A DNA stretch of 64,000 nt. It comes from Winogradskyella sp. Lineage in GTDB: Bacteria > Bacteroidota > Bacteroidia > Flavobacteriales > Flavobacteriaceae. The stretch is taken from assembly GCA_028383925.1 (NCBI GenBank), contig JAOEWO010000002.1:62001-126000 (forward strand), written 5' to 3'. The notes under the pieces are model-generated. The model was not told the DNA's origin, did not search any database, and was given only the letters and a program-made list of their open reading frames with translations. Positions 17,565 through 27,514 of this stretch are shown here, in pieces. Position 1 is the first letter of the stretch, and each line of letters opens with the position of its first letter. The translations under genes were made by a program, and so were the position numbers.

Positions 17565-19130
17565 TTACTGTAATAAAGGTGAGTAAAGTACACCAAAATC
17601 ATCTGCTTTAGCTAAGTTACCCGATTCAGCAAAGTTAGACCCATAAGTAGCATCTATTGCTTCTAAAAAACTATTAGCCATTAGAGCATAACCTCTAGCA
17701 GTTAAGTGTACACCATCTAAACTCACTAAACCACCAAATACTAAATCTGTATTTGCAGTATAACCATCAAATACAATACCTGTAGTTGCTGCTTGTTCTA
17801 ATACAGAGTTTAAATCTACTAGCGCTAAGTCATTGGCACTTGCAGCAGCTGAGATACTAGCGTTATATGCAGCAGTAGCTATTGCAATTTCTTGTTGTTC
17901 TGACGGTAACAATACAAAAGTATCTTCTAACGGAAACGTTACTCCGTTAATAGATAACTGACCAGCTGTTGCAGCAGGTACACCACTAGCAACTAAGTTG
18001 TTGAAGTGCGTCTGGTTTAAAGTTGCAATAACTGTAGAGCTCGTTAATGTTAACAAATCATCTGCAGTTGCTTGTCTAGATTGCCCATATTGATTTGCTA
18101 ATAAGCCAGCCGTTAACGGATCTAAACCACCACCTTGTAATACTGGTGCTAATTGTGCAGCAATATTTGGTAATGATTCGTCGTGAATAATTACAGCACT
18201 TGCTTCAGTTTCAGAATATACTATTGAACGCTCAGGAACACCTAAAAATGCATAAGCACCATTTAATGCAGCAAATGTTGCATTTAATGTAGGTATTTGT
18301 GGACCAAACGCTGGGTTAGTAGGGTCAAGCGGATTATGAGGTACAGTAGTAAAGAAAGATAAACTTGTAATGTTTGGTAAATTAGCAATGGCTCCTTTAG
18401 CTCCGTTTGCTGTTAAACCAGCTACTAAAGCATTTAAAGCAGCATCAAATGTTGCCGTATCTGTAATAGGGTTTGTACCGTTGCCTCCAGTTGTTGCATA
18501 ACCTAACACATCATTACCTCCAATCTCTGATAATGTAAAGAATGTTGGATCTTGTGCTATAGCTAATTCTAAAATACTAGCATTAGGAGTACTTCCTGTT
18601 AAACGTATAGCATAAGGGTTTGCTGCTGCAGGAAAGTTTGCAAGGTTTCCATAACCTGGTGCTACCAAATGAAAGCTCTTTGCCCCTGGTACACCAAGAT
18701 TACTAAAAGGGCCTGTTGGATTGTTTAAAACAATATCCGTAGTAACAGTTACAGGGCCAATTATAGACTCTAAAGGTACTGGTCCTGCACCACCAAAAAC
18801 TAATCTTGGGTCAGTGATACGATTACCTCCAACGGCTAAGCCACCAAAGTTATCGCTCATTAAAGGTTGAGTAAAAGTACCACCACCAACATTACTAAAT
18901 GCTTTAGATAGTGTATTTGGAAACGAATTTTCTTGAGCTGCAATAAATAATGCATTGTCACCAAAACCAGCTGTAAAAGATGCCCCTACAGATACGTAAG
19001 CAGAGAAATCTACAGATCCGGATGTTAAATCTGGTAAGGTGGTCAATCCTGTGTTAATTCCGTCGTCGGTTTCACAACCGGTGAATGCTAGCGCAACAAC
19101 AGATAGACCTATATATTTTATTAGTTTCAT
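17565..19130 (-). CDS. SGNH-hydrolase-like surface lipoprotein
   Basis: The 521-residue protein has a lipoprotein signal (VVALAFTGC, Cys19) followed by ETDDG; acidic residues at that place act as surface-export signals in flavobacterial lipoproteins. SGNH-hydrolase blocks can be seen: SVGASFTAGFGD (the nucleophile serine, with Ala in place of the usual Asp of GDS), GVPGAKS (Gly block), SEIGGNDVLGY (GxND) and SLDGVHLTARGY (the DxxH dyad). The active site therefore seems complete. A long insertion between blocks III and V is rich in Ala, Gly and Thr. The gene follows a TonB receptor gene by 17 bp, replacing the usual SusD partner, and probably works on a lipid or ester substrate at the cell surface. 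Confidence 0.85.
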   Translation of the reverse strand: MKLIKYIGLSVVALAFTGCETDDGINTGLTTLPDLTSGSVDFSAYVSVGASFTAGFGDNALFIAAQENSFPNTLSKAFSNVGGGTFTQPLMSDNFGGLAVGGNRITDPRLVFGGAGPVPLESIIGPVTVTTDIVLNNPTGPFSNLGVPGAKSFHLVAPGYGNLANFPAAANPYAIRLTGSTPNASILELAIAQDPTFFTLSEIGGNDVLGYATTGGNGTNPITDTATFDAALNALVAGLTANGAKGAIANLPNITSLSFFTTVPHNPLDPTNPAFGPQIPTLNATFAALNGAYAFLGVPERSIVYSETEASAVIIHDESLPNIAAQLAPVLQGGGLDPLTAGLLANQYGQSRQATADDLLTLTSSTVIATLNQTHFNNLVASGVPAATAGQLSINGVTFPLEDTFVLLPSEQQEIAIATAAYNASISAAASANDLALVDLNSVLEQAATTGIVFDGYTANTDLVFGGLVSLDGVHLTARGYALMANSFLEAIDATYGSNFAESGNLAKADDFGVLYSPLLQ

Positions 19131-19147
19131 ATTATTATTTTTAAGAA

Positions 19148-21976
19148 TTATAGGTTGTTAATTGTCCAAGAAACGTAATACTGTGCACCAATAAAACCTG
19201 TACCAGCTGCAGTAAAATATTCATCATTTAATAAGTTAGCTGCACCTACTTTAAATGTAGATTTTAAACTTGGAACGATATAATTAATTTGCGCATCAAA
19301 TACGTGAAAAGATGGTACTGTTCCATTTACAAAAGAAGATTCCCAAATATAAGTATCAGACCATCTCCAAGCGACATTGAAACCAAAGTTTTTAAGCAAC
19401 TCTGTTTTACCAAATGACGCCTTTACTTTATGTTCCGGTGTGTTAAAGTTAGTTTGAAAGTCAGGATTAGCTGCTCTATCAAAATCTAACTTAGCATACG
19501 TATAATTGGCACTTAAATCAAAACCACCAAATATTTTTGTAGAAACACCTAAAGCGGCACCATAAGAATTTACATCAGCATCTGTGTTTGTGTATGCACG
19601 GTACGCTTGAAATTCTGAACTTGCTAGAGCTGCAACAGCTTCTGGTACGTTTGTGCCAGGAATATTCTGTGTTAATTGTACATCTCCATAAAAAGGTGCA
19701 ACTACGTCTACAGTAGAAAGGAAATCTTGATATTGGTTAAAGTATGCAGATGCATCAATGATAAAGCCTTTTACTTTTCCACGGTATCCTACCTCGTAAG
19801 AACTTACTTGTTCTGGTTTAACAAGAGATGGATTTGCAATTTCTAAATCTCCTGGGTTTTGGGATGCTGCAAAAGCACCAACAGAACTAGCAGTAAAGGA
19901 ATTGTTGTAAGCATTAGCTCCGCTAAATTGTATAGAAGATCCAAATAAACTTTGACCATAAGCACTGTTTATTGGGAAAGCTCTATTTTCTCTTTCTGGG
20001 TTGTCTGATGCACTACCTAATAAAATAACTCTACCAGCATTTAAACCAATATATAGCGCTTGTGTATCTGGATTTCTAAAGCCTGTTTGGAAAGAGGCTC
20101 TTACATTATGGTTTTTGTCTTTTCCTATATTGTAACCTAAAGAAATTCTTGGTGAGAAAAATGCATCAAAAAGTTCTGATTTATCGTAACGTAAAGATGC
20201 TGTTACTTTTAAACGGTCTTCTTCTAAGAAATTCTTTTGAAGTTGTGTGTAGATACCAGATTCAGAATAATCTATTTCGCCATCTTTGTCTGTGTAAACA
20301 GAACCAAATGAGTTTAATACATACTGTCTGTATGATCCACCTACTTGTATATCTGCAAAATCAGTTAAATGGCTAAAGTTATAATTAGCATCTGCATGAT
20401 AAATTTTAGATTCAGATCTAAATTTACTTCCTGTTAATACATCAGTATCACTTGTTACTCTATTAAAAGCATTTTGAAATTCAGTAGTACCAGGCATCAG
20501 ACGACCAGTGTCTGCTGCTTGTCTTGCTTGTGCATGTGCTTCATCACCAGTTGCGCCGGCAAGTGTAGCTCCAATAAAACCAGCTGCATATTCGCCAAAC
20601 CATTGGTTATCACCTTTCCATTGTCTGTTTATGTTAACTCCTGTAAATACTAAATCGTAAGAATCTCCGGCGTTATCTGCTGTTACATAACCACGAACAA
20701 AGAAATTATCATTCTTTATTTCTACTTTGTGCTGTTGTAAAAAGAAATTATTTATTGAGTAACGGTTTGATCCTTGATATATAGTAGAACCAGATCCAAT
20801 TTTACCTACATATTGAATTTCGAAATCATCTTCCCATGGACGGAAATATAATCCCCAATCTGCTTTAAGACTTGTAGCATCGTAATTAGTAAGATCTGCT
20901 TCGTTGTAACCTGTTCTACTTACAACTTGGTCTAATGGTAATAAATCTACAAGTGAAGGGTTTGGAAGTTGACTTAAAAAAGCAGGACTTTCTGCTACGG
21001 CTCTTAAGCTAGAACTTGCTAATTCACCATAAGAATTGACACCATCATAAGCTGGGTCATTTTCTCTAGTGCTAGAGCTATCTATAAAGTTAAGGTCGTT
21101 TTTACCTCTTGTATCATTAGCAGCCCAATCTGTACCTTGTAAATAGGCAAAGTTTACTTTTACAGCAAATTTATCACTGAATTTATGAGCCATTCTTATG
21201 CCGTAATCTTTATATTCATTATCGCCAGCGGCTTCTTGTGATGTTATACCTCCTTTAAAGTAGGCACTTATACCTGTATGATCAAAAGGACTTTTACTTC
21301 GCATAAATAAAATACCGTTAAAGGCATTTGCTCCATATAATGCAGAAGATGCACCAGGTAACAGCTCTACACTTAATATATCTGTCTCAGTCATACCTAA
21401 CAGGTTACCTAATGGAAAGTTAAGAGCTGGTGCAGAGTTGTCCATTCCATCTACTAATTGCATAAAACGCGTGTTAGCAAATGTTGCAAAACCTCTTGTG
21501 TTTATAGACTTAAACGTTAAACTGTTGGTGTTAATATCTACACCTTTAAGATTTTCTAAACCATCATAAAAGTCTGCGGATGCTGTGTTTTTAATTTCTT
21601 TTAAACCAAAACGTTCAATAGTTACAGGTGACTCAAAAATACGCTCTGGTGTACGTGAGGCAGAAATTACAATTTCATCTAATGCATTTCCTTCTACTAA
21701 GGTTACATCTATAGTTTGATTGTTTGCTGTAATCTCTATGGTTTGAGTTTCAAAACCTGTGTAACTTACACGAATAAAAAATGGTGGATTTTGATCTACA
21801 GTTAATGTGTAGTTACCATCAAAATCTGATATAGTACCTGATGAGGTACCTACTACAACAATATTAGACCCAGGTAAGGGTAACCCAGTATTGTCTGTAA
21901 TTTTACCTTTTATTGTGGTCTGGGCAAAGGATACCACGCAAAAAAGCATTGTTAAAAGCTTTAAGGTTGTCTTCAT
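19148..21976 (-). CDS. TonB-dependent receptor with carboxypeptidase-like N-domain
   Basis: The 942-residue protein has a signal peptide (to residue 18, VSFAQ). A carboxypeptidase-D regulatory-like beta domain follows (about 21-105: GKITDNTGLPLPGSNIVVVG), then a plug (about 108-225, with NTRGFATFANTR and LPGASSALYGANAFNGIL) and a 22-strand barrel. It is co-transcribed with the SGNH lipoprotein gene immediately downstream, which suggests that the lipoprotein binds or processes the ligand the barrel imports. Candidate substrates are lipids or esterified compounds, by inference from that partner only. A perfect 18-bp palindrome lies 83 bp before the start codon. Confidence 0.93.
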   Translation of the reverse strand: MKTTLKLLTMLFCVVSFAQTTIKGKITDNTGLPLPGSNIVVVGTSSGTISDFDGNYTLTVDQNPPFFIRVSYTGFETQTIEITANNQTIDVTLVEGNALDEIVISASRTPERIFESPVTIERFGLKEIKNTASADFYDGLENLKGVDINTNSLTFKSINTRGFATFANTRFMQLVDGMDNSAPALNFPLGNLLGMTETDILSVELLPGASSALYGANAFNGILFMRSKSPFDHTGISAYFKGGITSQEAAGDNEYKDYGIRMAHKFSDKFAVKVNFAYLQGTDWAANDTRGKNDLNFIDSSSTRENDPAYDGVNSYGELASSSLRAVAESPAFLSQLPNPSLVDLLPLDQVVSRTGYNEADLTNYDATSLKADWGLYFRPWEDDFEIQYVGKIGSGSTIYQGSNRYSINNFFLQQHKVEIKNDNFFVRGYVTADNAGDSYDLVFTGVNINRQWKGDNQWFGEYAAGFIGATLAGATGDEAHAQARQAADTGRLMPGTTEFQNAFNRVTSDTDVLTGSKFRSESKIYHADANYNFSHLTDFADIQVGGSYRQYVLNSFGSVYTDKDGEIDYSESGIYTQLQKNFLEEDRLKVTASLRYDKSELFDAFFSPRISLGYNIGKDKNHNVRASFQTGFRNPDTQALYIGLNAGRVILLGSASDNPERENRAFPINSAYGQSLFGSSIQFSGANAYNNSFTASSVGAFAASQNPGDLEIANPSLVKPEQVSSYEVGYRGKVKGFIIDASAYFNQYQDFLSTVDVVAPFYGDVQLTQNIPGTNVPEAVAALASSEFQAYRAYTNTDADVNSYGAALGVSTKIFGGFDLSANYTYAKLDFDRAANPDFQTNFNTPEHKVKASFGKTELLKNFGFNVAWRWSDTYIWESSFVNGTVPSFHVFDAQINYIVPSLKSTFKVGAANLLNDEYFTAAGTGFIGAQYYVSWTINNL

Positions 21977-22059
21977 TTTAGAGAATTAGTTAATTATTTG
22001 TTAAGCAATTTAAATAAATATATGAAATATTAGTAAGAATTTCTCATAAAATTATGCGC

Positions 22060-22077
22060 GCATAATTATATTAAATA
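22060..22077. promoter_or_regulatory. Perfect palindrome AATTATGCG/CGCATAATT
   Basis: An 18-bp perfect palindrome 83 bp before the TonB receptor start, between that gene and the glmS terminator. The GCGCGC centre is unusual in such AT-rich intergenic DNA. It could be an operator for the receptor-lipoprotein operon. Confidence 0.4.
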
Positions 22078-22080
22078 AAA

Positions 22081-22122
22081 ACACATCTTAAAATTGTGAT
22101 GTTTTACAACTTTAAGATGTGT
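22081..22122 (-). terminator. Terminator of glmS
   Basis: Arms of 17 bases (22081-22097 and 22106-22122) pair with a single G-U-type difference around an eight-base loop. It lies 28 bp past the glmS stop on the minus strand. Confidence 0.8.
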
Positions 22123-22150
22123 TAAAAAAAGAGTTTATTAACCTGTTTAG

Positions 22151-23998
22151 TTACTCTACTGTAACAGATTTAGCTAAGTTTCTGGGTTGATCTACATTTC
22201 TATTTAGCATAACTGCAATGTGATACGATAATAATTGTAGTGGTATTGTTGTTAATAACGGTGTTAAACATTCTAGAGTTTCTGGCACTTCAATTACATG
22301 ATCGGCGAGTTCTTTTACGCTTGTATCACCTTTTGTAACGATACCTATAATTTTACCTTTTCTAGATTTTATTTCTTGAATATTACTTACAACTTTTTCA
22401 TAATGGCCTTTTTTGGTAGCAATAACTACGATAGGCATGTGCTCATCTATTAGTGCAATTGGGCCATGTTTCATCTCTGCTGCTGGATATCCTTCTGCAT
22501 GTATGTAAGAGATTTCTTTTAATTTTAATGCACCTTCTAGGGCTACAGGAAAATTAAACCCACGTCCTAAATACAAGAAGTTAGTAGCGTCTTTGTATAT
22601 GTCTGCAACTGTACGTACATAAGCATCAGACTTAAGTGCTTCTTCTACCTTACTTGGTATGGTTTCTAGTTCTATTAAATGGTGTCTAAACTCTGAACTA
22701 GACATTGTGCCTTTAGCTCTAGCTAGTCTTAATGCCATTAATGTTAAAACAGTGATCTGCGTTGTAAATGCTTTGGTAGATGCTACGCCAATTTCTGGGC
22801 CAGCATGTGTGTAAGCACCAGCATGGGTTTCTCTTGCTATTGTAGAACCTACAACATTACAAACACCAAAAACAAATGCACCTTTAGATTTTGCTAATTT
22901 TATAGCAGCTAAAGTATCTGCTGTTTCACCAGATTGAGAAATTGCAATTATTACATCTTTCTCTGTAATTACAGGGTTTCTATATCTAAATTCTGAAGCA
23001 TATTCTACTTCTACAGGTATTCTTGCTAAATCTTCAAAGATATATTCTGCAACTAAACCAGCATGCCAAGATGTACCACATGCAACTATAATTATACGGT
23101 CTGCAGCTAAGAATTTCTTCATGTTGTCCTCAACACCAGCTAATTTTATAAGACCTTCATTGCTTAATAAACGACCTCTAAAGGTGTCTAAAATAGCACT
23201 TGGTTGCTCATATATTTCTTTGAGCATAAAATGATCGTAACCTCCTTTTTCGATTTGCTCTAAATTTAGCTGAAGTTCTTGTACATAAGGATCTACTAAA
23301 GCATCATTTTTGATTTTTCTTATTTTTATGTCTTTACCTCTTCTAATAATTGCCATTTCTTCATCTTCAAGATAAATAGCATTTTTAGTGTATTCTATAA
23401 AAGGGGAAGCGTCGCTAGCAATAAAAAATTCATCTTCGCCAACACCAATTGCTAATGGGCTACCAAGTTTAGCAACTATAATTTCGTTAGGTTTATTTTT
23501 ATCAAAAACAGCAATCGCATATGCACCTACAACTTGGTTTAAAGCTATTTGTACTGCTTTACCTAGTTTTATATTTTCGTTTTTTTGAACGTCTTCAATA
23601 AGATTTACTAATACTTCTGTATCTGTATCTGATTTAAAGGTATAACCTCGTTTTATTAATTCTTTTTTTAATGCATCGTAATTTTCAATAATTCCGTTAT
23701 GAATAATAACTAAATTACCAGAATTAGAGTAGTGTGGGTGAGAATTAACGTCGTTTGGTACGCCATGTGTTGCCCAACGTGTGTGACCAATACCTAAAGT
23801 ACCATCTATAGAAACTTCGTTCTCCATTTTGGCTTTTAGGTCAGAAACTTTTCCTTTAGTTTTAGATAGTTTTATGTTTTTACCATCATATAAAGCTATA
23901 CCTGCACTATCGTAACCACGATATTCTAGTCTTTGTAGGCCTTTTATTACTATAGGGTAGGCATCACGATGCCCAATGTATCCAACAATTCCACACAT
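22151..23998 (-). CDS. glmS: Glutamine-fructose-6-phosphate aminotransferase
   Basis: The 615-residue protein has the class II glutaminase domain (MCGIVGYIG with nucleophile Cys2, LEYRGYDSAGIAL, GHTRWATHG) and two SIS sugar-isomerase domains (CGTSWHAGLVAEY; ISQSGETADTLAAI; GRGFNFPVALEGALKLKEIS), ending in SVTVE. It makes glucosamine 6-phosphate from fructose 6-phosphate and glutamine, the first committed step toward UDP-GlcNAc for peptidoglycan and lipopolysaccharide. It lies 12 bp downstream of the DUF4270 lipoprotein gene on the same strand, a conserved flavobacterial arrangement together with the GT5-like gene. No ribozyme-like element was seen. Confidence 0.98.
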   Translation of the reverse strand: MCGIVGYIGHRDAYPIVIKGLQRLEYRGYDSAGIALYDGKNIKLSKTKGKVSDLKAKMENEVSIDGTLGIGHTRWATHGVPNDVNSHPHYSNSGNLVIIHNGIIENYDALKKELIKRGYTFKSDTDTEVLVNLIEDVQKNENIKLGKAVQIALNQVVGAYAIAVFDKNKPNEIIVAKLGSPLAIGVGEDEFFIASDASPFIEYTKNAIYLEDEEMAIIRRGKDIKIRKIKNDALVDPYVQELQLNLEQIEKGGYDHFMLKEIYEQPSAILDTFRGRLLSNEGLIKLAGVEDNMKKFLAADRIIIVACGTSWHAGLVAEYIFEDLARIPVEVEYASEFRYRNPVITEKDVIIAISQSGETADTLAAIKLAKSKGAFVFGVCNVVGSTIARETHAGAYTHAGPEIGVASTKAFTTQITVLTLMALRLARAKGTMSSSEFRHHLIELETIPSKVEEALKSDAYVRTVADIYKDATNFLYLGRGFNFPVALEGALKLKEISYIHAEGYPAAEMKHGPIALIDEHMPIVVIATKKGHYEKVVSNIQEIKSRKGKIIGIVTKGDTSVKELADHVIEVPETLECLTPLLTTIPLQLLSYHIAVMLNRNVDQPRNLAKSVTVE

Positions 23999-24010
23999 GG
24001 GATTAATTTT

Positions 24011-25720
24011 TTAGTTGTTTTGTTCTGTATAATATATTTCTAAATATACTTTTTTACTTTCGTCAGCAGTATTATTACCATGTAATACTGTACTTCTAGG
24101 TGAAATTATAGAACTTACAGGTGTTGTGGCATCTGTACCACTAAATAGTACGCTTCTTTGTGCTAAAAACTCCTCTAAATTCACATTAATAGAAACGGCT
24201 AATCCTAGAGTACTATTAGGTCCATCGGCAATTAGTAAGTTGTTAATGTGTTCTGTAATTTTCATCTTATATTTAATACCTTTTCCATTTGGTTCATCAT
24301 CAACACGTTGAAGAGGACCTAGGTGGTTTGGTATAGAAAACGAAGGTAAACTATTGTTGGTATCATCTAATAAATAATCTATTAACGGTGCTTTATTATC
24401 TACGTTATACAAATACAGACGATTAGGTTCTTCTAAACCTTCTGGATTTATGGTTTCAATAAAATCTTGATCTACATAAAAAACAAGATTTGCTTCATTA
24501 ACTAAACGTTTTAATTTTACAAATTCACCGTTTTCATCTGTTTCTACGTAATCATTTTTCCATGCTTCAAACATATTTACAGTGTCATTATCATCATCTA
24601 AATCTTCACCATTAAATAGTTTAATATTTGCTAATGCGCCTTGGCCACCTTTTAAGAAGATTCTTTCATCACCATTAATAGGGTCTCCTTCGTTTAATGG
24701 TAGTGTAAAATCGTTTTCGAAAAAATTAATTCTATTTTGACCAAAATTTAAGGTGTAAATGGCATTTTCTCTTGCGTCAGCCTCGTCTGTAGTTGCTGCT
24801 GTTAACCTATTGTAGTATATGGTTACGTTTGAGTTTTGCGCTCCTGTATTTAAGATAAGAAAACTACCAGAGTTGTTAATTGGTGCTACTTTAAAGTAAA
24901 GGCCTCTAAAGTATTCAGAAAACGCATTATTACTGCTTAAAGCGGTTGTGCCGCCTTGGTCAATTATGTTTTCTTTCCAAAATGTAGGATCTAGTAATAC
25001 TCTAATACCTGGTGGTTGTCTAAATAATATTTGAGGGTCTTCATCTTCGTCTTCATCGTTATCTGGTTCGGTTAAAATAAAACCAGTGTTGTTTATAGCG
25101 ATAGTATTGTCTCTAGGTATAAAAGTATCTGTTGCTGCGTCGTATTCTACAAAGCTTAATTCCTCTCCCTCTAGTATTCCCTCTGAAATAGTTTCTGTCT
25201 CTGAAGCAGATTTATTAGAATAATAAGATTGTGTGTCACTAAACTGTCCGTTAGGGTCAAAATCTCTAATAAGATAATTGCTTCTAAATACTCTTAAGTT
25301 AATGGGGTCATTGCCAATAATAGAATCTAGTTGGTAAGTAATATTATCATCTTCATCAACTTCTGTAATTCTGTTAAAAAAAGGTAATGTTAAAACAACA
25401 GAATCAATTTCTACATCTTCTCCAAAATCTACATCAAAAGCTGTTGAAGTTAATTGTGTTAATAATTGAGATGTCGTTCTACCATAAATATCATCATATA
25501 TGCCAAGTGTGTTTAAACCTAAGTTATTAGATTGTACTGGGCCAAGAGGTTTTGTATAGGTTATAATGTCAAATTCTTCTGAAGAGATATTAAAATTTGT
25601 TGCATTATCCTCATTAATTATATCAGAATCTAATGTCGCAAAGTCTTTATCGCAAGCAATAAAACTTAATGCAATTACAGTAAAAGATAGTAGCTGTAAA
25701 GTAAATTTATTTTTTTTCAT
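24011..25720 (-). CDS. DUF4270 lipoprotein
   Basis: The 569-residue protein has a lipoprotein signal ending in ALSFIACDKDF (Cys23, followed by acidic residues). A long beta-rich DUF4270-type body follows, with many Asp/Asn repeats and an acidic run around residues 220-232. The family is restricted to Bacteroidota and its function is unknown. It is encoded between a truncated glycogen-synthase-like gene and glmS with gaps of 8 and 12 bp, so the three are one operon. The link to glmS and a glycosyltransferase-like protein suggests cell-envelope polysaccharide or surface work, which is inference. The sequence shows no enzymatic motif. Confidence 0.85.
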   Translation of the reverse strand: MKKNKFTLQLLSFTVIALSFIACDKDFATLDSDIINEDNATNFNISSEEFDIITYTKPLGPVQSNNLGLNTLGIYDDIYGRTTSQLLTQLTSTAFDVDFGEDVEIDSVVLTLPFFNRITEVDEDDNITYQLDSIIGNDPINLRVFRSNYLIRDFDPNGQFSDTQSYYSNKSASETETISEGILEGEELSFVEYDAATDTFIPRDNTIAINNTGFILTEPDNDEDEDEDPQILFRQPPGIRVLLDPTFWKENIIDQGGTTALSSNNAFSEYFRGLYFKVAPINNSGSFLILNTGAQNSNVTIYYNRLTAATTDEADARENAIYTLNFGQNRINFFENDFTLPLNEGDPINGDERIFLKGGQGALANIKLFNGEDLDDDNDTVNMFEAWKNDYVETDENGEFVKLKRLVNEANLVFYVDQDFIETINPEGLEEPNRLYLYNVDNKAPLIDYLLDDTNNSLPSFSIPNHLGPLQRVDDEPNGKGIKYKMKITEHINNLLIADGPNSTLGLAVSINVNLEEFLAQRSVLFSGTDATTPVSSIISPRSTVLHGNNTADESKKVYLEIYYTEQNN

Positions 25721-25728
25721 AGCAAGTA

Positions 25729-26541
25729 TTAACTTTTTAATACAGTATTGGTATAAAACTCTGTGTAAGGATCTGCAAATTCTTCAATAGAATAAAAGTC
25801 TAAAACAGGTTTTGTTAATGTGTTAAGGTAAGTGTCTATTTCTTCTGGTAATACTTCAGAACCTCTAATAATAGCATCAGAATTATCTATAGCAATTTTC
25901 ATTAAATTATTATAGTCTGGTTTTTCTAATAACTTGGTAACATCCGTATCTAAGCCATCAAAAGTTACTTTCTTAATCATGTCTTTATCTAACGTACCTT
26001 CAAAGCTTTGATTGTATACAGAGGTAACTATTTTACTTTCTGTAAATAAAGGTTCGTTTTTATAAAATTCTTTTAAATACATTGGTAATAGTGATGCCAA
26101 CCAACCATTTACATGAATAATATCTGGTGCCCAGTTTAATTTTTTAACAGTTTCTATAACTCCTTTTGCAAAGAAAATAGCACGCTCGTCATTATCTGAG
26201 AATAAGTTACCTTCTTCGTCCGTTAATGTGGCCTTACGCTTAAAGTATTCTTCGTTATCTATAAAGTAAACTTGAATTCTTTCTTTAGGAATAGAAGCAA
26301 CCTTTATAATCAGTGGCATATCTAGATCATTAATAACTAGGTTAATACCAGAAAGTCTAATAACCTCGTGTAACTGGTGTCTTCTTTCGTTAATATTACC
26401 AAACCTTGGCATAAATATACGTATTTGACCCCCTTGTTTGTTTACCATTCGCGGAGCTTCAAATGACATTGAAGAAATCTCAGTTTCTGGTAAATATGGT
26501 ACAACTTCAGAGGACACATACAATATTCGCTTATCTTTCAT
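25729..26541 (-). CDS. GT5 glycogen-synthase-like N-terminal domain protein
   Basis: The 270-residue protein resembles the N-terminal Rossmann half of glycogen/starch synthases (RILYVSSEVVPY; the WAPDIIHVNGWLASLLPMYL stretch). It ends where that domain ends: the C-terminal nucleotide-sugar-binding half of the normal 480-residue enzyme is missing. The KTGGL motif that binds ADP-glucose after the first strand is replaced by an EISSMSFE sequence. It is therefore unlikely to be an active synthase on its own, although annotated as glgA in many flavobacteria. It heads the operon with DUF4270 and glmS and is divergent from panC. A TAATTTTG promoter box lies about 37 bp upstream. Confidence 0.8.
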   Translation of the reverse strand: MKDKRILYVSSEVVPYLPETEISSMSFEAPRMVNKQGGQIRIFMPRFGNINERRHQLHEVIRLSGINLVINDLDMPLIIKVASIPKERIQVYFIDNEEYFKRKATLTDEEGNLFSDNDERAIFFAKGVIETVKKLNWAPDIIHVNGWLASLLPMYLKEFYKNEPLFTESKIVTSVYNQSFEGTLDKDMIKKVTFDGLDTDVTKLLEKPDYNNLMKIAIDNSDAIIRGSEVLPEEIDTYLNTLTKPVLDFYSIEEFADPYTEFYTNTVLKS

Positions 26542-26577
26542 ATAGACTGCTTTTGAAAATTACAAGTAAAAAACATG

Positions 26578-26585
26578 CAAAATTA
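26578..26585 (-). promoter_or_regulatory. TAATTTTG -7 element for the GT5-like/DUF4270/glmS operon
   Basis: On the minus strand TAATTTTG matches TAnnTTTG, 36 bp before the start codon. The -33 element is not clear. Confidence 0.5.
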
Positions 26586-26616
26586 CAAAAATTTATGCAG
26601 ATTGCTGGTATTATAT

Positions 26617-26624
26617 TATGTTTG
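26617..26624 (+). promoter_or_regulatory. TATGTTTG -7 element for panC
   Basis: TATGTTTG matches TAnnTTTG 25 bp before the TTG start of panC. The only nearby TTG is 12 bp upstream, closer than usual, so the call is tentative. Confidence 0.45.
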
Positions 26625-26649
26625 TACTCGTTAATTTTTTGTTATTATA

Positions 26650-27501
26650 TTGAAGACTTTTTACAATAAAATAGAACTATCGGCTTATATTGAGGCCTTA
26701 AAGGCTAAAGGTCATTCGGTTGGGTTTGTGCCAACAATGGGTGCACTTCATAATGGGCATTTGTCTCTAGTTAGAGCGGGCTTTGATAAAAATGACGTTG
26801 TTGTTGTTAGTATCTTTGTTAACCCTACCCAATTTAATAATAGCGAGGACTTACTTAAGTACCCAAGAACCTTAGACGATGATGTTGCTTTATTAAATAG
26901 TGTAAGTAAAACAGCTATTATTGTTTATGCTCCTTCTGTTGAAGATATTTATACTACTAAAATTGAAGCGCAAAAGTTTAAGTTTGATGGTTTAGAGCAC
27001 GAAATGGAAGGTGCTTTTAGAGCAGGTCATTTTGATGGTGTTGGTACCATAGTTAAGCGTTTATTTGAAATCGTAAAACCAGACTATGCTTATTTTGGTG
27101 AGAAAGATTTTCAGCAACTTCAAATTATTAGAAAACTTGTAGCTTTACATCATTTACCAGTTAAAATTATAGGTTGTGAGATTTACAGAACAGATGATGG
27201 CCTTGCAATGAGTTCTAGAAATACAAGGTTAACATCTCAACATAGAGCTATTTCGCCTTTTATTTATAAAACACTAAAAACTGCCAAAATTAAGTTTGGC
27301 ACAAAAAGTGCTCAAAATGTTACGGAATGGGTTATTAAGCAGTTTAAAAATGAATCACTTTTAGAGTTAGAATATTTTATAATTGCAGATATTGAAACCT
27401 TAAAACCAGTAAAACGAAAATCAACAAAAAAGACATACCGAGCATTTATAGCTTTGTATGCGGGTGATATAAGACTTATTGACAATATCGCTTTAAATTA
27501 A
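26650..27501 (+). CDS. panC: Pantothenate synthetase
   Basis: The 283-residue enzyme joins pantoate and beta-alanine with ATP to form pantothenate. Family motifs are [16 protein letters not shown] (the HxGH-type nucleotide site), [11 protein letters not shown], [19 protein letters not shown] and [16 protein letters not shown], with the late DGLAMSSRN motif. The start must be TTG: the next in-frame Met lies inside the ATP-binding motif. panD follows after 13 bp, so beta-alanine supply and use are co-transcribed. It is divergent from the GT5-like gene. Confidence 0.97.
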   Translation: MKTFYNKIELSAYIEALKAKGHSVGFVPTMGALHNGHLSLVRAGFDKNDVVVVSIFVNPTQFNNSEDLLKYPRTLDDDVALLNSVSKTAIIVYAPSVEDIYTTKIEAQKFKFDGLEHEMEGAFRAGHFDGVGTIVKRLFEIVKPDYAYFGEKDFQQLQIIRKLVALHHLPVKIIGCEIYRTDDGLAMSSRNTRLTSQHRAISPFIYKTLKTAKIKFGTKSAQNVTEWVIKQFKNESLLELEYFIIADIETLKPVKRKSTKKTYRAFIALYAGDIRLIDNIALN

Positions 27502-27514
27502 TTATCTTTGTAGC

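Noticed and set aside
20149-20376. 75-residue plus-strand frame inside the TonB receptor gene
   Set aside because: Antisense shadow of a conserved barrel region.
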